From: Fulvitalea axinellae
Lineage (GTDB): Bacteria > Bacteroidota > Bacteroidia > Cytophagales > Cyclobacteriaceae
Direction of reading: 5' to 3'
Assembly: GCF_036492835.1 (NCBI RefSeq)
Contig: NZ_AP025315.1
Span: forward strand, 372,001 to 436,000
DNA length: 64,000 nt
Below the pieces are notes generated by a model. The model did not search any database, had not been told where the DNA came from, and saw only the letters and a program-made list of their open reading frames with translations. Shown here one piece after another: positions 52,747 through 64,000 of the stretch (position 1 is the first letter of the stretch; each line of letters starts with the position of its first letter). Position numbers and translations under genes: made by a program.

Positions 52747-54927
52747 CTACACGTAGAGTTGCTCCAAAAAATGTTTTGTAGCCTTCACATCAAAATATCG
52801 ATTACCATAGCTGTTTATTAATAAATCATCAGGGACATATTCATCGTATTTTTCAATATGACGAACTCCTATTATTGACGATAACTTTGCATTCGTCCAT
52901 TCACCCATTAGAATTGATGGATTTTTCAACAGATTCTCAATCTTATGTCGATCAACATTTTTTATTTCGATGATTCCATGAAAAGAAGAAACTTCATATC
53001 CTTTGGATCCAAAGATCATTTGCAGTGTTTTGACAATCTTGTCACTTGCCCATAAAACGAGGTATACATAGCCGTTTTCGTTGATGATCTTATTACGGGA
53101 AAGGTCATGCTTATTAAAGTATTCAAGACCTTCTTTGAAAAGATTCCGAGCGCTTGAATCCAGAAAATCCACCTTCGATCCGCCTATGTCGATTCTATAA
53201 TCTCCCGTGTTGAAGATTTTATACATCTCGTCCCTGATCTTCTGGTGTAGTGGAATTGGGTCTCCGATAAACTTAGGGGGCACACCTCCTTTAGAAAGAT
53301 TAACATAAACCGTTTTCTTCTCCTCATCTACATCATTTACTTTCCACCGTCTTCCGGCAAAAATAATATGCTGCCCCTTTGTAACAAGCGATTCGGTAGG
53401 CAGTGACCCTATCGTTTTCTCATTATTGACGACTCGATATTCTTCAGGGGTATTAAAGACCGTATAAAAGTTATAATTATTGACCAAACGTTCTCCTTCT
53501 ATTCCTAGAACTAATTCACCATTATGCATTTGCTGGATTAGTTCTTTTTTCCCCATATGGGTTAATATCTTTTTGAAATCCGGAATGGTGACGTTTCCAA
53601 AGCTTCCCTTATCACACAATTGGTCAAAAATTTGAGCCGCTCTCGCTCCTCCCCACTGCGCTATCAATGCTAAGATTTGATGTACAAGTGTCGAAAAATG
53701 AAAGTGGCTTGATTCGGCAGGCTCATACCATTTTTCGACGATATATAATCTTATGATGGCTATAGATTGTAATAACCTCAACCTTAGTTTATCCCCGGGA
53801 CTGGAAATATGGGATATTTTGTCTTCCGGAATAAGCATTCGAAGTACTGAAGGTGTCCCTCTTCTACCAGATCGCCCCATCCTTTGCCGTAGACTGGCGA
53901 CAGAATGGGGTGGTGTTACTTGAATGACCGAATCGACTTTACCAATGTCAATACCCAGTTCTAGTGTCATCGTACATACGGCTGTAGTAGGCAAGTCTTC
54001 TTTCTGAAGCCTCTTTTCCAAGAACTCCCTCAGCTCTCGTGATAATGAACCGTGGTGTGGAAAAAACTCATTTGGGACAAAATTATTTTCGCATAAATCG
54101 GAGGCCCTAGCGGCAATATCTTCAGTGTTTCCTCTGCTGTTGGCAAAAACCAGATGCGAACCTCCCCTACATATGGCGTAGAGGTCCTGCAATGCATTTT
54201 CGTTTAATCGCTGCGCTCCCGGAAGGTCGTAATACCCTTTTACGACAAGTTGAAGTTCGGACTCTCCTTTCCCTTGTATAATCTCGCAAGGCATATTATA
54301 ATTTTGCCTTAGTAGAGCGGGGGTATCATTAATGTTGCCTAAAGTAGCGCTTAAAGCGACCCTTGGTATAGGAAGATCTCGATCTTGAGCCAACGCATCA
54401 AGCCTATTCATAAGTGATGTAAGCTGTTGCCCTCTCTCAGTTCCTACAAAAGCGTGAAACTCATCTATGACAATATATCTCAGAAATGAAAAGGCCCTTC
54501 TAACCCACCCCATATCCTTAATCAAGCGAGCCTCCAATGACTCCGGCGTCATAAGAATAATGCCTGAAGGATTTTTCTTCGCTTTATTCCTCCTCGCTTG
54601 AGAGATGTCCCCGTGCCAAGGAACCACGTTCATGTCAAGCATCTCGCACAAACCTTCCAGTCTTCTGTATTGGTCGTTTATTAGTGCCTTTAACGGACTG
54701 AGGTAAAGGATGCCGAATCCTTCATCCTGATCTGCTATCTTAGTGCATGCTGGTAGGAAAAAAGCTTCAGTTTTACCTGAAGCTGTCGATGCGCTTATGA
54801 CAACATCGCTACCTTCTTTTAATATCGGCCCAATTGCTTGCTCTTGTATATCCCTTAAGTTTTTCCACTTCTGCCTGTGCACCCATCTCTGAACTCGATG
54901 GTCTAATTGATTAAAGCCTATACTCAT
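52747..54927 (-). CDS. Lhr/BrxHI-like DEAD/DEAH-type helicase
   Basis: The 726-residue helicase has a Q-like N-terminus, Walker A ASTASGKT at 46-53, TPESLEARL, a DEFH box at 155-158 (VIDEFHAF) and the LSATLGN motif III. Helicase-C motifs follow (VFANSRGNTEDIAAR, TMTLELGIDIGKVDSVIQV, SLRQRMGRSGRRG). A winged-helix/accessory region comes last. This combination is of the Lhr/BrxHI type found in BREX and related DNA-processing systems. It overlaps the ATPase gene by 4 bases, so the two are coupled. Confidence 0.85.
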   Translation of the reverse strand: MSIGFNQLDHRVQRWVHRQKWKNLRDIQEQAIGPILKEGSDVVISASTASGKTEAFFLPACTKIADQDEGFGILYLSPLKALINDQYRRLEGLCEMLDMNVVPWHGDISQARRNKAKKNPSGIILMTPESLEARLIKDMGWVRRAFSFLRYIVIDEFHAFVGTERGQQLTSLMNRLDALAQDRDLPIPRVALSATLGNINDTPALLRQNYNMPCEIIQGKGESELQLVVKGYYDLPGAQRLNENALQDLYAICRGGSHLVFANSRGNTEDIAARASDLCENNFVPNEFFPHHGSLSRELREFLEKRLQKEDLPTTAVCTMTLELGIDIGKVDSVIQVTPPHSVASLRQRMGRSGRRGTPSVLRMLIPEDKISHISSPGDKLRLRLLQSIAIIRLYIVEKWYEPAESSHFHFSTLVHQILALIAQWGGARAAQIFDQLCDKGSFGNVTIPDFKKILTHMGKKELIQQMHNGELVLGIEGERLVNNYNFYTVFNTPEEYRVVNNEKTIGSLPTESLVTKGQHIIFAGRRWKVNDVDEEKKTVYVNLSKGGVPPKFIGDPIPLHQKIRDEMYKIFNTGDYRIDIGGSKVDFLDSSARNLFKEGLEYFNKHDLSRNKIINENGYVYLVLWASDKIVKTLQMIFGSKGYEVSSFHGIIEIKNVDRHKIENLLKNPSILMGEWTNAKLSSIIGVRHIEKYDEYVPDDLLINSYGNRYFDVKATKHFLEQLYV

Positions 54928-56246
54928 ATTTTGAAGCCGGCTAACCCATCATTGTCTTTCTCTTCTCTTTCACTGATATCATCAGTGACCATACCGCTTG
55001 GCATCTCCTCTTTCAGATCTATGTCATTAATCAATGTCTTCCAATCGGTTGTTGGGTTCTGTTCTAGAACGGACAGTAAATCAATGAATTCTTTAATCGT
55101 GTTTCTAGGTGTTCTGAAATAAGCGTCTCCGATAGTCTGACTGCAGTGATGTAAGAACGCCCTTAAGGCTTCATCAGGTAAGAGGTAATTTCGAGCATCT
55201 CCGCTAGCGAAAACGTGAAGTAGGTTTCTTAATAGAATATATAATTCCTCGGGTGTCAGATTGGCTAGATGAAGAGCCGGTGAAGAATAGTCGATGACTC
55301 CAGCTTTTTGTGCGAATCCATTCTCTGCCAAACGTGTCCGCAAGGCTTCATAGCTATATAGCCCCCTTCTTGCGTCTAACAAAAATTCAGGCGTTCCCCC
55401 CAGTAAAAATCCAATGTGTTCCGCTGTTCCTTGTAGACAGTCATTAAGAATTCTCAGGATCTGCTCGTAATTGGTCGTTCTGGCTTGAGTGCTGTTAAGC
55501 TTGTAAAGGTTGACAAGCTCGTCAAGGTTTACCAATAAGCCGGTGTAACCCGCTTGTTTGATGAACAGGCTCATTAACTTCAATGAATCGTAAAACGAAT
55601 TGTCATTGATGATATTCCGTACACCTAAATCTCTTCTGGCGTCCGTTTTCGTCGAATATTCAGCGCGCATCCAACGTATCGCATTGCTTTTCTTTAGCTC
55701 GTTATCTTCCTCATGACCTTCCCAATACGCCTCAATGACCTTGGCGAAATCATACCCCCCCACTAGTTCCGAAAGCTCTTTTAACCTTTCGTGTATAGCG
55801 TCGCTAATACTTGTGTTATTCTGTTCTGAATCCTGTCTGGCTAGCGTAATGAAACGCTCCACAATGCTTGTCATGGCATTGCCATCTGGCTTGCTTCGGG
55901 TCGAAATATTCCGCATTAATTCAGAATAAAGATTCCTGGCCTGTCCCGAAGAGGCATTAATTCTACGATCAGGAGATAAGTCCGCATTAATTGTGACCAT
56001 CTTCTTCTCCAAAGCAATCGATCGGATCACACTCAGGAAGAATGTTTTGCCCGAACCGTATTCTCCTATAATCAATCTGAAGGTAGCTCCCCCATCTACA
56101 ATACGATCGATATCCTGACATAGGGCTTTGATTTCCTGATTCCTTCCAACTTGTATATGTTGTATGCCAACCTTAGGTGTTACTCCCGATTTTAATGATT
56201 GGATTATTGCGTCCCGTTCTTTTGCTCTTATTCTTTTTGCTGTCAT
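54924..56246 (-). CDS. BrxD-like (DUF2791) P-loop ATPase
   Basis: The 440-residue protein contains a Walker A GEYGSGKT at 61-68, a Walker B YTGLLVNLDELVNLYK near 235-250, and a DUF2791/BREX-ATPase-like body (HIGFLLGGTPEFLLDARRG..., LTPEELYILLRNLLHVFA). Such proteins accompany Lhr-like helicases in type 2 BREX and in TerB-associated DNA-processing clusters. The start overlaps the TerB gene stop by 4 bases and the end overlaps the helicase start, forming one coupled unit. Confidence 0.85.
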   Translation of the reverse strand: MTAKRIRAKERDAIIQSLKSGVTPKVGIQHIQVGRNQEIKALCQDIDRIVDGGATFRLIIGEYGSGKTFFLSVIRSIALEKKMVTINADLSPDRRINASSGQARNLYSELMRNISTRSKPDGNAMTSIVERFITLARQDSEQNNTSISDAIHERLKELSELVGGYDFAKVIEAYWEGHEEDNELKKSNAIRWMRAEYSTKTDARRDLGVRNIINDNSFYDSLKLMSLFIKQAGYTGLLVNLDELVNLYKLNSTQARTTNYEQILRILNDCLQGTAEHIGFLLGGTPEFLLDARRGLYSYEALRTRLAENGFAQKAGVIDYSSPALHLANLTPEELYILLRNLLHVFASGDARNYLLPDEALRAFLHHCSQTIGDAYFRTPRNTIKEFIDLLSVLEQNPTTDWKTLINDIDLKEEMPSGMVTDDISEREEKDNDGLAGFKI

Positions 56247-58069
56247 GCTAATTCTTTTAATTCTTTCGCTATTTCCATATCCACATAGATTTCTCCCTCA
56301 TCATCGATGAGTGGGGCGTCGACCTGTTCATAGCTCCATTCATTTATTGATTCAATGCCTCCGTCAAGCATTAGTCCCAGTTTTTTGCAGAACTGATTGA
56401 CCTCTTTCCTATCCCATGTTTCTTTTTCCACGAGGAATTGATATAACTCCCTTTCTTTCGGGGATAAACTATCAAATACCTGAGGTACGTCTTCTTGTAG
56501 TTCCGGCGTTTCCTCTTCTTCCTCTATGAAGATATCCGACAACAGCTTTTGAGCGTCTCGTGTCTCCGTTTCGTAATGATTGATTAGCTTATGGTCCAAT
56601 TCGAATGTACCTGTATCTTTGGCTCCATCTTGAGATGATATACCACTACGATTTCTGGATGTAACCTTATGAATATCAGAGCTGACGGTAGTTTTGTCCA
56701 AGCCCAAAGCAGTGTATGTCTTCTCTATCTGCTTAATTTCACTAGGGTCTATTGTTCCGTCGGCCAAAGCCACTTCAATTAATATTTCACTGAATACCGA
56801 TTTATCTTTTTGACTTAGATGCGATAATTTCGCTTTCAGGCCAGTCATGCTGATAGGTGTTTTTAGACGCCATTTCAAATATGCGTGCAAAGACCTTTTC
56901 TCGGTCGATGTCAGGTTATCATCTTCATCTACCAATTCTTGTAGAAACCTCATTTCCTGAGCGTCGACATCTTCGTCAGCGCTTGCGATCATGGCCCCTA
57001 GCCTGATCTTAAGTTCTTTCTGATAGAATAAATCAGACGGCTTAAAGAATTTGAGGTGCTTCTCATGAAATAATATTAGCAGTCCATCCATGGTCGGTTT
57101 CTCATGGTGGAATCTAGGGTCCGGAGCAAACCCGAAACCCAACCTGTCTAGGAGTTGCTGGATAAAGCTTATCTCTTTTTTATTAAGCTTCTGAGGAATA
57201 TCTACTCCTGTTTGGCCCCATAAGTCCTTAATTTTCACCTCACCACCATTCTGCTTCGATATTTCATCAGTCGCCCAAGTTCGGAATTGATTCAGTACGG
57301 AAATATTATCACTATGGAAGAGTTCTTCGGGAAGTAATAGGATTCCTTCTATATCATCTTTAGAATTACCCTTTCGCCCTAAGTATCTGCTATATGGATC
57401 TAATGCGTCTTCACATTGGTCTGCGATGTTAAAGAGCTTGTTTACAGGTTTAGATAAGATGCTTGGATCTGGAAGGTCGGGGCTTGGTATGGTAATCCCT
57501 CTTAAACTTGGACTGGCGGGTCTGAATTCATAACGCAACTTGGTTTTATTAGGCTTGACTATCATGCCCTCTCCAAATGCATTGTCATACCTTATAGTAA
57601 ATAAGCGTTTGAATTCCGCTTTGCATCGGTATGCGGGAGTTCTAAACGAATGATCGGGATGTTTCCTAATCCATGTAAACGCAAGCTCCGCAGGAATTGG
57701 TTTGCCTTCTGAAACGGTTTTCGATAGTCTATATTTGAACAATGGAGAGTAGTAAGGATACATTATTTCATCAACTTCAATGTTTATTATCTCCGGTGAC
57801 TTTAAACTCACGTATTCTAAAAGGCTGTCAGAATAGCCTTTGAAAGAGTTATTTTCGCCATAAACCCGTTGAAGTCTCTGGATTTCTCCACACAATTGCT
57901 TATACTCTTCATCTGATACCTTCCCCTCAGTCCAGTCGATTAACAAACGCCTTTCTAAACCATAGAAATAAAGGAAAATATAGCTTATTGGCGTCTCGGG
58001 GTGGCTCCTTTTACCATTAAGCCATGAAAGGTAGGCTCCTCTCGCTTTTGGAGATAGATCCTTATAACA
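56243..58069 (-). pseudogene. TerB_N/TerB/TerB_C protein, C-terminal part (IS-split)
   Basis: Directly left of the IS the frame reads YKDLSPKARGAYLSWLNGKR and SYIFLYFYGLERRLLID, the TerB_N hallmark. It continues through a central TerB-type helical domain (KIRLGAMIASADEDVDAQEMRFL...VALADGTIDPSEI) and a TerB_C-like acidic end. A TTG near 57946 gives a shortened ORF, which may or may not be expressed. TerB-type proteins appear in membrane- or stress-linked complexes. This fragment joins in frame with 59728-60120. Confidence 0.9.
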
Positions 58070-59720
58070 GGGTTTACTGAAAAAGTAAAAACCACAAGAT
58101 TATCAGTGGATTAGGTAGCTTGTTTCCCTTTCCAAAGCACAGGGAATATTCGTAAATTGGCCTTAGAAAGGACTGAGAGCATTTTTTCCCTTGCACCTAT
58201 GATCAAGACAAGTTCCTCGCAATTGAGTATAGAAGGTTTTTTGGACCCGGAAATAGGGCGCCTTAACCCGGAAAACAGATGGGTGAAGTTGGCCAACTCC
58301 ATCCCCTGGGCGGAATTGGGTTTGGTCTACGAATCGAAAATGTCGACGGGCAAGGGCAGTCCGTGCAAACCGGCCCGGCTGGTCATCGGCGCGCTGATCG
58401 TGAAGCATAAGCTGAACGTTTCGGACGCCGAGGCGATAGAACAAATCAAAGAAAATCCGTATCTCCAGTATTTCGTGGGACTCGGCTCGTTCACCACGGA
58501 AAAGGCCTTTGACCCTTCGCTGTTCACGACGGTCCGCAAGCGGCTCGGGTACGGGGATTTTAACAGGATGAGTTCGCTTTTGCAACACGAGGGGATCCGT
58601 ATTGCGGAGGGCGATCGGGATGAAGGGTCCAAAGACGGGCATTCCGGGGACGCCGAAGATGACAAGCGGGTTGTCTCCTGCGACGCGACGGTGGCGCCGC
58701 AAGAGATTCCATACCCCACGGACCTTGGGCTGTTGGCTACGGCGAGGGTGCAGTCGGAGAAAATCATCGACCTCCTTTGGCCCGTCGCCAGGGATTCCGG
58801 TTTATCCAAAAAGCCCCGGACTTACCGGGATAAAGCCCATAGGGAATATGTCGGGGCGACGAGAAAAAAGAGGAAAGGAGCCGAATTCTGGCGCGTGTGC
58901 GCACGCCGACAGCTGAATTATCTGGAACGGAACCTACGGCATATCGACAGCCTCATAGAGGCCAACAAGGGCGTTATACGCCTAAAAAGCAGGTTTTTGA
59001 AGATTCTGATGGTGCTTCACGAAATCGCCAGGCAACAGTCGCTCATGCTGGAGACCGGTGCCAACAGGGTGGACGGCCGCATCGTGAACGTCTTCCAGCC
59101 CCATGTCCGGCCGATAGTCCGGGGCAAAAACGGAAGCGACACCGAGTTCGGCGCCAAATTGTCCGTAAGCCTTCACGAAGGCTATTCCTATCTGGACAAG
59201 GCGCAATGGGACGCTTACTACGAGGGTGACGCGGAAGTGATCCGCGGGCACATCGACAGTTTCGGGGAGAGAAACCCGGAAATGAAGCTCGGCAAATTCG
59301 TCGGGGACAAGATTTACGGAAACAGGAACGCCCGGCAGACCATGTCCGGCGCGGGTGTGGAATTCGTGGGCTCCCCGTTGGGAAGGCCTCCCTCAAGTCC
59401 CGAAAAAATCAGGGAACGCAAGGAAAACCGGACGCTTCACCAACGGCACCGGAGCAGGGCGGAAGGAAAATTCGGGGAAGTGAAACGGGGACACGGATTG
59501 GACAAAATACAGGCAAGGAGAGCGGACACTTCGCTTTCATGGATCGCCTGCATTTTCTTCGTGTCCAACTTGAAAAGATTTCAGAGCGAAATCTTTTTTG
59601 ACCTTGTTTTCCTGAGCTGGAAATACGGGATATGGCTTCAAGACGGCGAAAAGAAACAGGAAAAGACTGTCTGGCAAAATATCCTAGCTGGGTAGCCCTC
59701 TGGGCTTTTTCAGTAAACCC
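58070..59720 (+). mobile_element. IS5/IS1182-like element splitting the TerB gene
   Basis: The 1651-bp element has perfect 16-bp inverted repeats GGGTTTACTGAAAAAG and is flanked by TATAACA at 58063-58069 and 59721-59727. It carries one DDE transposase gene (58199-59695). Its GC content is higher than its neighbours, suggesting recent arrival. Confidence 0.93.
58199..59695 (+). CDS. IS5/IS1182-type transposase
   Basis: From the ATG at 58199 the product has 498 residues. The N-terminal DUF772-like domain is ENRWVKLANSIPWAELGLVYE, then KPARLVIGALIVKHKLNVSD and NPYLQYFVGL. The DDE core is marked by VVSCDATVAPQEIPYPTD, KFVGDKIYGNRNAR and SRAEGKFGEVKRGHGLDKI. It is apparently complete. Confidence 0.92.
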   Translation: MIKTSSSQLSIEGFLDPEIGRLNPENRWVKLANSIPWAELGLVYESKMSTGKGSPCKPARLVIGALIVKHKLNVSDAEAIEQIKENPYLQYFVGLGSFTTEKAFDPSLFTTVRKRLGYGDFNRMSSLLQHEGIRIAEGDRDEGSKDGHSGDAEDDKRVVSCDATVAPQEIPYPTDLGLLATARVQSEKIIDLLWPVARDSGLSKKPRTYRDKAHREYVGATRKKRKGAEFWRVCARRQLNYLERNLRHIDSLIEANKGVIRLKSRFLKILMVLHEIARQQSLMLETGANRVDGRIVNVFQPHVRPIVRGKNGSDTEFGAKLSVSLHEGYSYLDKAQWDAYYEGDAEVIRGHIDSFGERNPEMKLGKFVGDKIYGNRNARQTMSGAGVEFVGSPLGRPPSSPEKIRERKENRTLHQRHRSRAEGKFGEVKRGHGLDKIQARRADTSLSWIACIFFVSNLKRFQSEIFFDLVFLSWKYGIWLQDGEKKQEKTVWQNILAG

Positions 59721-60120
59721 TATAACAGTTCCAATATCCTAAGCTGTCGTCTTCATAAAATTCATCTGCGATTTGAACCGATAACTTATTATCGATTAAA
59801 GAAGCTTCGGTTGAGTATTGATCGAAAGATTTTAGATAACTCCCATAGAAAAACAATCCCCCCGTAACTTCCTGACCTCCAATAATTCGTGTTTCTCCAT
59901 ATTTTACCCATTCCGCTTTTTTCCCTTTCTTTGGTTTGGCCTTTTTTCTTTCCTTCGAATAGTTATTCTCGGAAATACTGAAGGTGGACAATTCCTCCTC
60001 GGTGGTTTTATTCCATGTTCTTGAAGTCGGCTTCAACCTAGTATTTTTAGGTGTGGAGAATATCGATTTTAACACTCGATATAAAACGTAAAAAATTAAA
60101 ATATAAACTACCGTAGACAT
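59721..60120 (-). pseudogene. TerB_N/TerB/TerB_C protein, N-terminal part (IS-split)
   Basis: The fragment begins MSTVVYILIFYVLYRVLKS, a membrane anchor, then a basic linker (KERKKAKPKKGKKAEW) and the beginning of TerB_N (YGETRIIGGQEVTGG...DDSLGYWNCY). The IS insertion adds RVY and a stop (at 59710). Removing the IS and one TATAACA restores NCYKDLSPKARGAYL, giving 739 residues in all. The protein was therefore a membrane-anchored TerB protein. Confidence 0.93.
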
Positions 60121-60177
60121 CTCATTAGGCTTTCATGTATAAAAATTGAAATTGATCTCAAAAAGGTGGTCCGCTTA

Positions 60178-61020
60178 TTAAACATGAACTCCTATCTTTT
60201 CCAAAAATTCACCTTCAAGCATAATGATAATTTCACTCCCTTCGGCATTATACTTTTCTATTTGTTTCATTTTTGAGGGACCAGGCTTCTTTCCCGTTAT
60301 CACATAATTCGTTCGTTTGCTGATGCCTGTATCTATATCTGCTCCCTGTTTTTTAACCAGTTCGGCAGCGTCAATCCTTTTTATCGACTTCAAAACTCCT
60401 GTGAAGACAACTTTTTTGTCATAAAAAAAATCTTCCGGACTAGCCTGTGATAAATCCTTCTTGAGAATGTCTCCTTTTAAACGCTCCTCTGAATTACCGA
60501 ATGGAACTCTATTGTCTTCTTTATCAGAGATATGTGCGCCTTCTTCGATTTCTCCTTTCAACAACTTCAAATAGATTTCAGCGCAAGCGATAGCATCGAA
60601 TATTGCTTCATGATGGTTTTCCAAGCTTACTCCATACAATTCACAAAGCTTATCTAATTTTCCCCCTATCCGCTTTAAAGTACAATCACAGCTAAACATA
60701 GGAACTGGAAGTCCATAATATTTCAGGGTCTTTTCAAGACAGTCTACATCGAACATCGCATTATGGGCGACCAACAATTGTCCTTCGATATAAGGTGAAA
60801 TATCTTCCCATATTTCCGGAAATATGGGAGAATTTCTGGTATGTAATGCATGTATTCCGTGTACGTTGGTATTCCAGTTGGAATATTCGTTTTTCGGAGG
60901 TTTTACCAGTTGTGAATATCGATGTACTATCTTGCCAGATTCAACTCTTACGAGCCCCACTTGACAGATGCTCCACCGAGCCCCAATTGCAGTTTCAAAA
61001 TCTATTGTGGTGAAATCCAT
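60178..61020 (-). CDS. DnaQ-like 3'-5' exonuclease with C-terminal BRCT domain
   Basis: From the ATG at 61020 the 280-residue product has the exonuclease motif I TTIDFETA (Asp7, Glu9), motif II HNAMFDVDCLE (Asp91) and motif III HHEAIFDAIACAEI (His137, Asp142), a DEDDh set. A BRCT domain covers about 199-278 (FFYDKKVVFTGVLKSI...NYVITGKKPGPSKM). It lies 57 bases upstream of the TerB gene in the same orientation, consistent with one operon. It may process DNA ends together with the helicase/ATPase. An upstream in-frame ATG at 61050 is less typical. Confidence 0.9.
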   Translation of the reverse strand: MDFTTIDFETAIGARWSICQVGLVRVESGKIVHRYSQLVKPPKNEYSNWNTNVHGIHALHTRNSPIFPEIWEDISPYIEGQLLVAHNAMFDVDCLEKTLKYYGLPVPMFSCDCTLKRIGGKLDKLCELYGVSLENHHEAIFDAIACAEIYLKLLKGEIEEGAHISDKEDNRVPFGNSEERLKGDILKKDLSQASPEDFFYDKKVVFTGVLKSIKRIDAAELVKKQGADIDTGISKRTNYVITGKKPGPSKMKQIEKYNAEGSEIIIMLEGEFLEKIGVHV

Positions 61021-61576
61021 ATCAATAAAAATAGTTTCAAAAGTTAACATTTGGTTATTGATGTTTTCATGTAGCCTAGTATGGTTTCAAAATGTGACTA
61101 TTACGACGCCTCTTACGGGGTAAGTCTGTTACCCAAATGACTGTTTGGATCGTGAATGTAAGGCTACTTTCAAAAGTGTATGTGAAAGGAGTGTTATATC
61201 ACTTCTGTGAAAGAAAGTGAACTTTCTGTATAAGTGCAATTCCATTTGATTTTTTCCCGCATAGTTTGTTAGATAAATTTTAGTTTTATACTATATATAA
61301 AATGAATTTAATGAAATAAGGTTATAGAATTGTTGATGTTACCCTTTCTCAATTTCAATGATTATTGCTTTTATAGACTTTGCGACTTTCATCACAATAA
61401 AGTAAACAAAACCTTACCCTACCTATTATGGCTGTCGGGTTTTGTTGGTTCTATATTGTTAATTATAAGGATGTTAATTTTAACAAGCCTAGTATGTGCA
61501 CCTATCCTCCAAAACCTAGTAAGAATAAAATAAAACCACCAGAAGGTTCTTCGTTATTAAACTTTTAGAGAAAAAT
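61021..61576. other. AT-rich intergenic region
   Basis: The 550-base gap holds no supported gene. A 67-codon frame at 61330-61533 encodes a hydrophobic peptide but has no other support. The region must contain the promoter of the DnaQ/TerB operon. Confidence 0.5.
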
Positions 61577-61609
61577 AAACCCCGACGCAACAAGAATGCA
61601 TCGGGGTTT
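61577..61609. terminator. Terminator of the beta-galactosidase gene
   Basis: AAACCCCGA and TCGGGGTTT form a stem about 32 bases downstream of the leftward gene's stop, with A- and T-rich flanks suited to both directions. Confidence 0.88.
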
Positions 61610-61640
61610 AATTTTTATTTGTGGTTTACAAATATTCTAT

Positions 61641-63998
<2,358 letters not shown>

Positions 63999-64000
63999 TT

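Noticed and set aside
52747-61020. A complete BREX system
   Set aside because: Only BrxD- and BrxHI-like genes are present; no PglX/BrxX, PglZ, BrxC or BrxL gene was seen, and the neighbours are TerB and DnaQ-BRCT.
61330-61533. 67-residue hydrophobic frame in the region between DnaQ-BRCT and the beta-galactosidase gene
   Set aside because: No ribosome site, homologue or operon context; likely random in AT-rich DNA.

Overview
The window comes from a member of the Bacteroidota, most likely a Cytophagales-type (Flammeovirga/Persicobacter-like) bacterium. The evidence is the style of the lipoprotein signals, Bacteroidota-type TlpA, S24-repressor and TPR/LuxR-like proteins, weak Shine-Dalgarno use, a TAnnTTTG-type promoter box, and an AT-rich chromosome. 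No rRNA, tRNA or CRISPR array was seen.

Positions 1-17905 hold most of a GC-rich Mu-like transposable prophage, reversed relative to Mu. Its repressor end (about 16.1-17.9 kb) carries a divergent repressor/Ner-like switch with palindromic operators. The early operon runs leftward: MuA-type DDE transposase, MuB-type ATPase, a second P-loop ATPase, GemA-like and DUF3164 proteins, and small accessory genes. Late genes lie at 0-8.4 kb: terminase, a portal fused to a MuF-type head protein, gpG-like and gp37-like proteins, prohead protease/scaffold, capsid, and lysis genes. Tail genes should lie left of the window. An AT-rich lipoprotein gene (8.4-9.0 kb) sits between late and early blocks like a moron.

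Positions 17.9-31 kb carry chromosomal genes: a secreted protein, a TPR/HTH membrane regulator, a small membrane protein, an unrecognised 1079-residue protein, a lipoprotein hydrolase and a leucine-rich-repeat protein.

The most striking locus is 28.8-38.0 kb. Two back-to-back divergent modules each consist of a small MoaD/ThiS/ubiquitin-like (beta-grasp) protein followed by a large DUF4132 protein. One of the small proteins ends exactly in Gly-Gly. I do not recall a published description of this arrangement.

Positions 38-52 kb are a patchwork. A TlpA-type lipoprotein gene is split by an IS element with a 7-bp target duplication. There follow an AraC regulator with an MdaB-like quinone reductase, an IS30 fragment, a SIMPL-domain protein and an FAD monooxygenase. 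A convergent pair of probable toxin/effector-like genes comes next (a HopA1-like protein and a protein with amidoligase-like motifs), then a small lipoprotein and an IS630 remnant.

Positions 52.7-61.0 kb hold a tightly coupled DNA-processing or defence operon: a DnaQ-BRCT exonuclease, a TerB_N/TerB/TerB_C protein, a BrxD/DUF2791-like ATPase and an Lhr/BrxHI-like helicase. The TerB gene is split by an IS5/IS1182-like element. Removing the element and one 7-bp duplication restores a single 739-codon reading frame with the full TerB_N signature. The window ends in a truncated GH2 beta-galactosidase gene.
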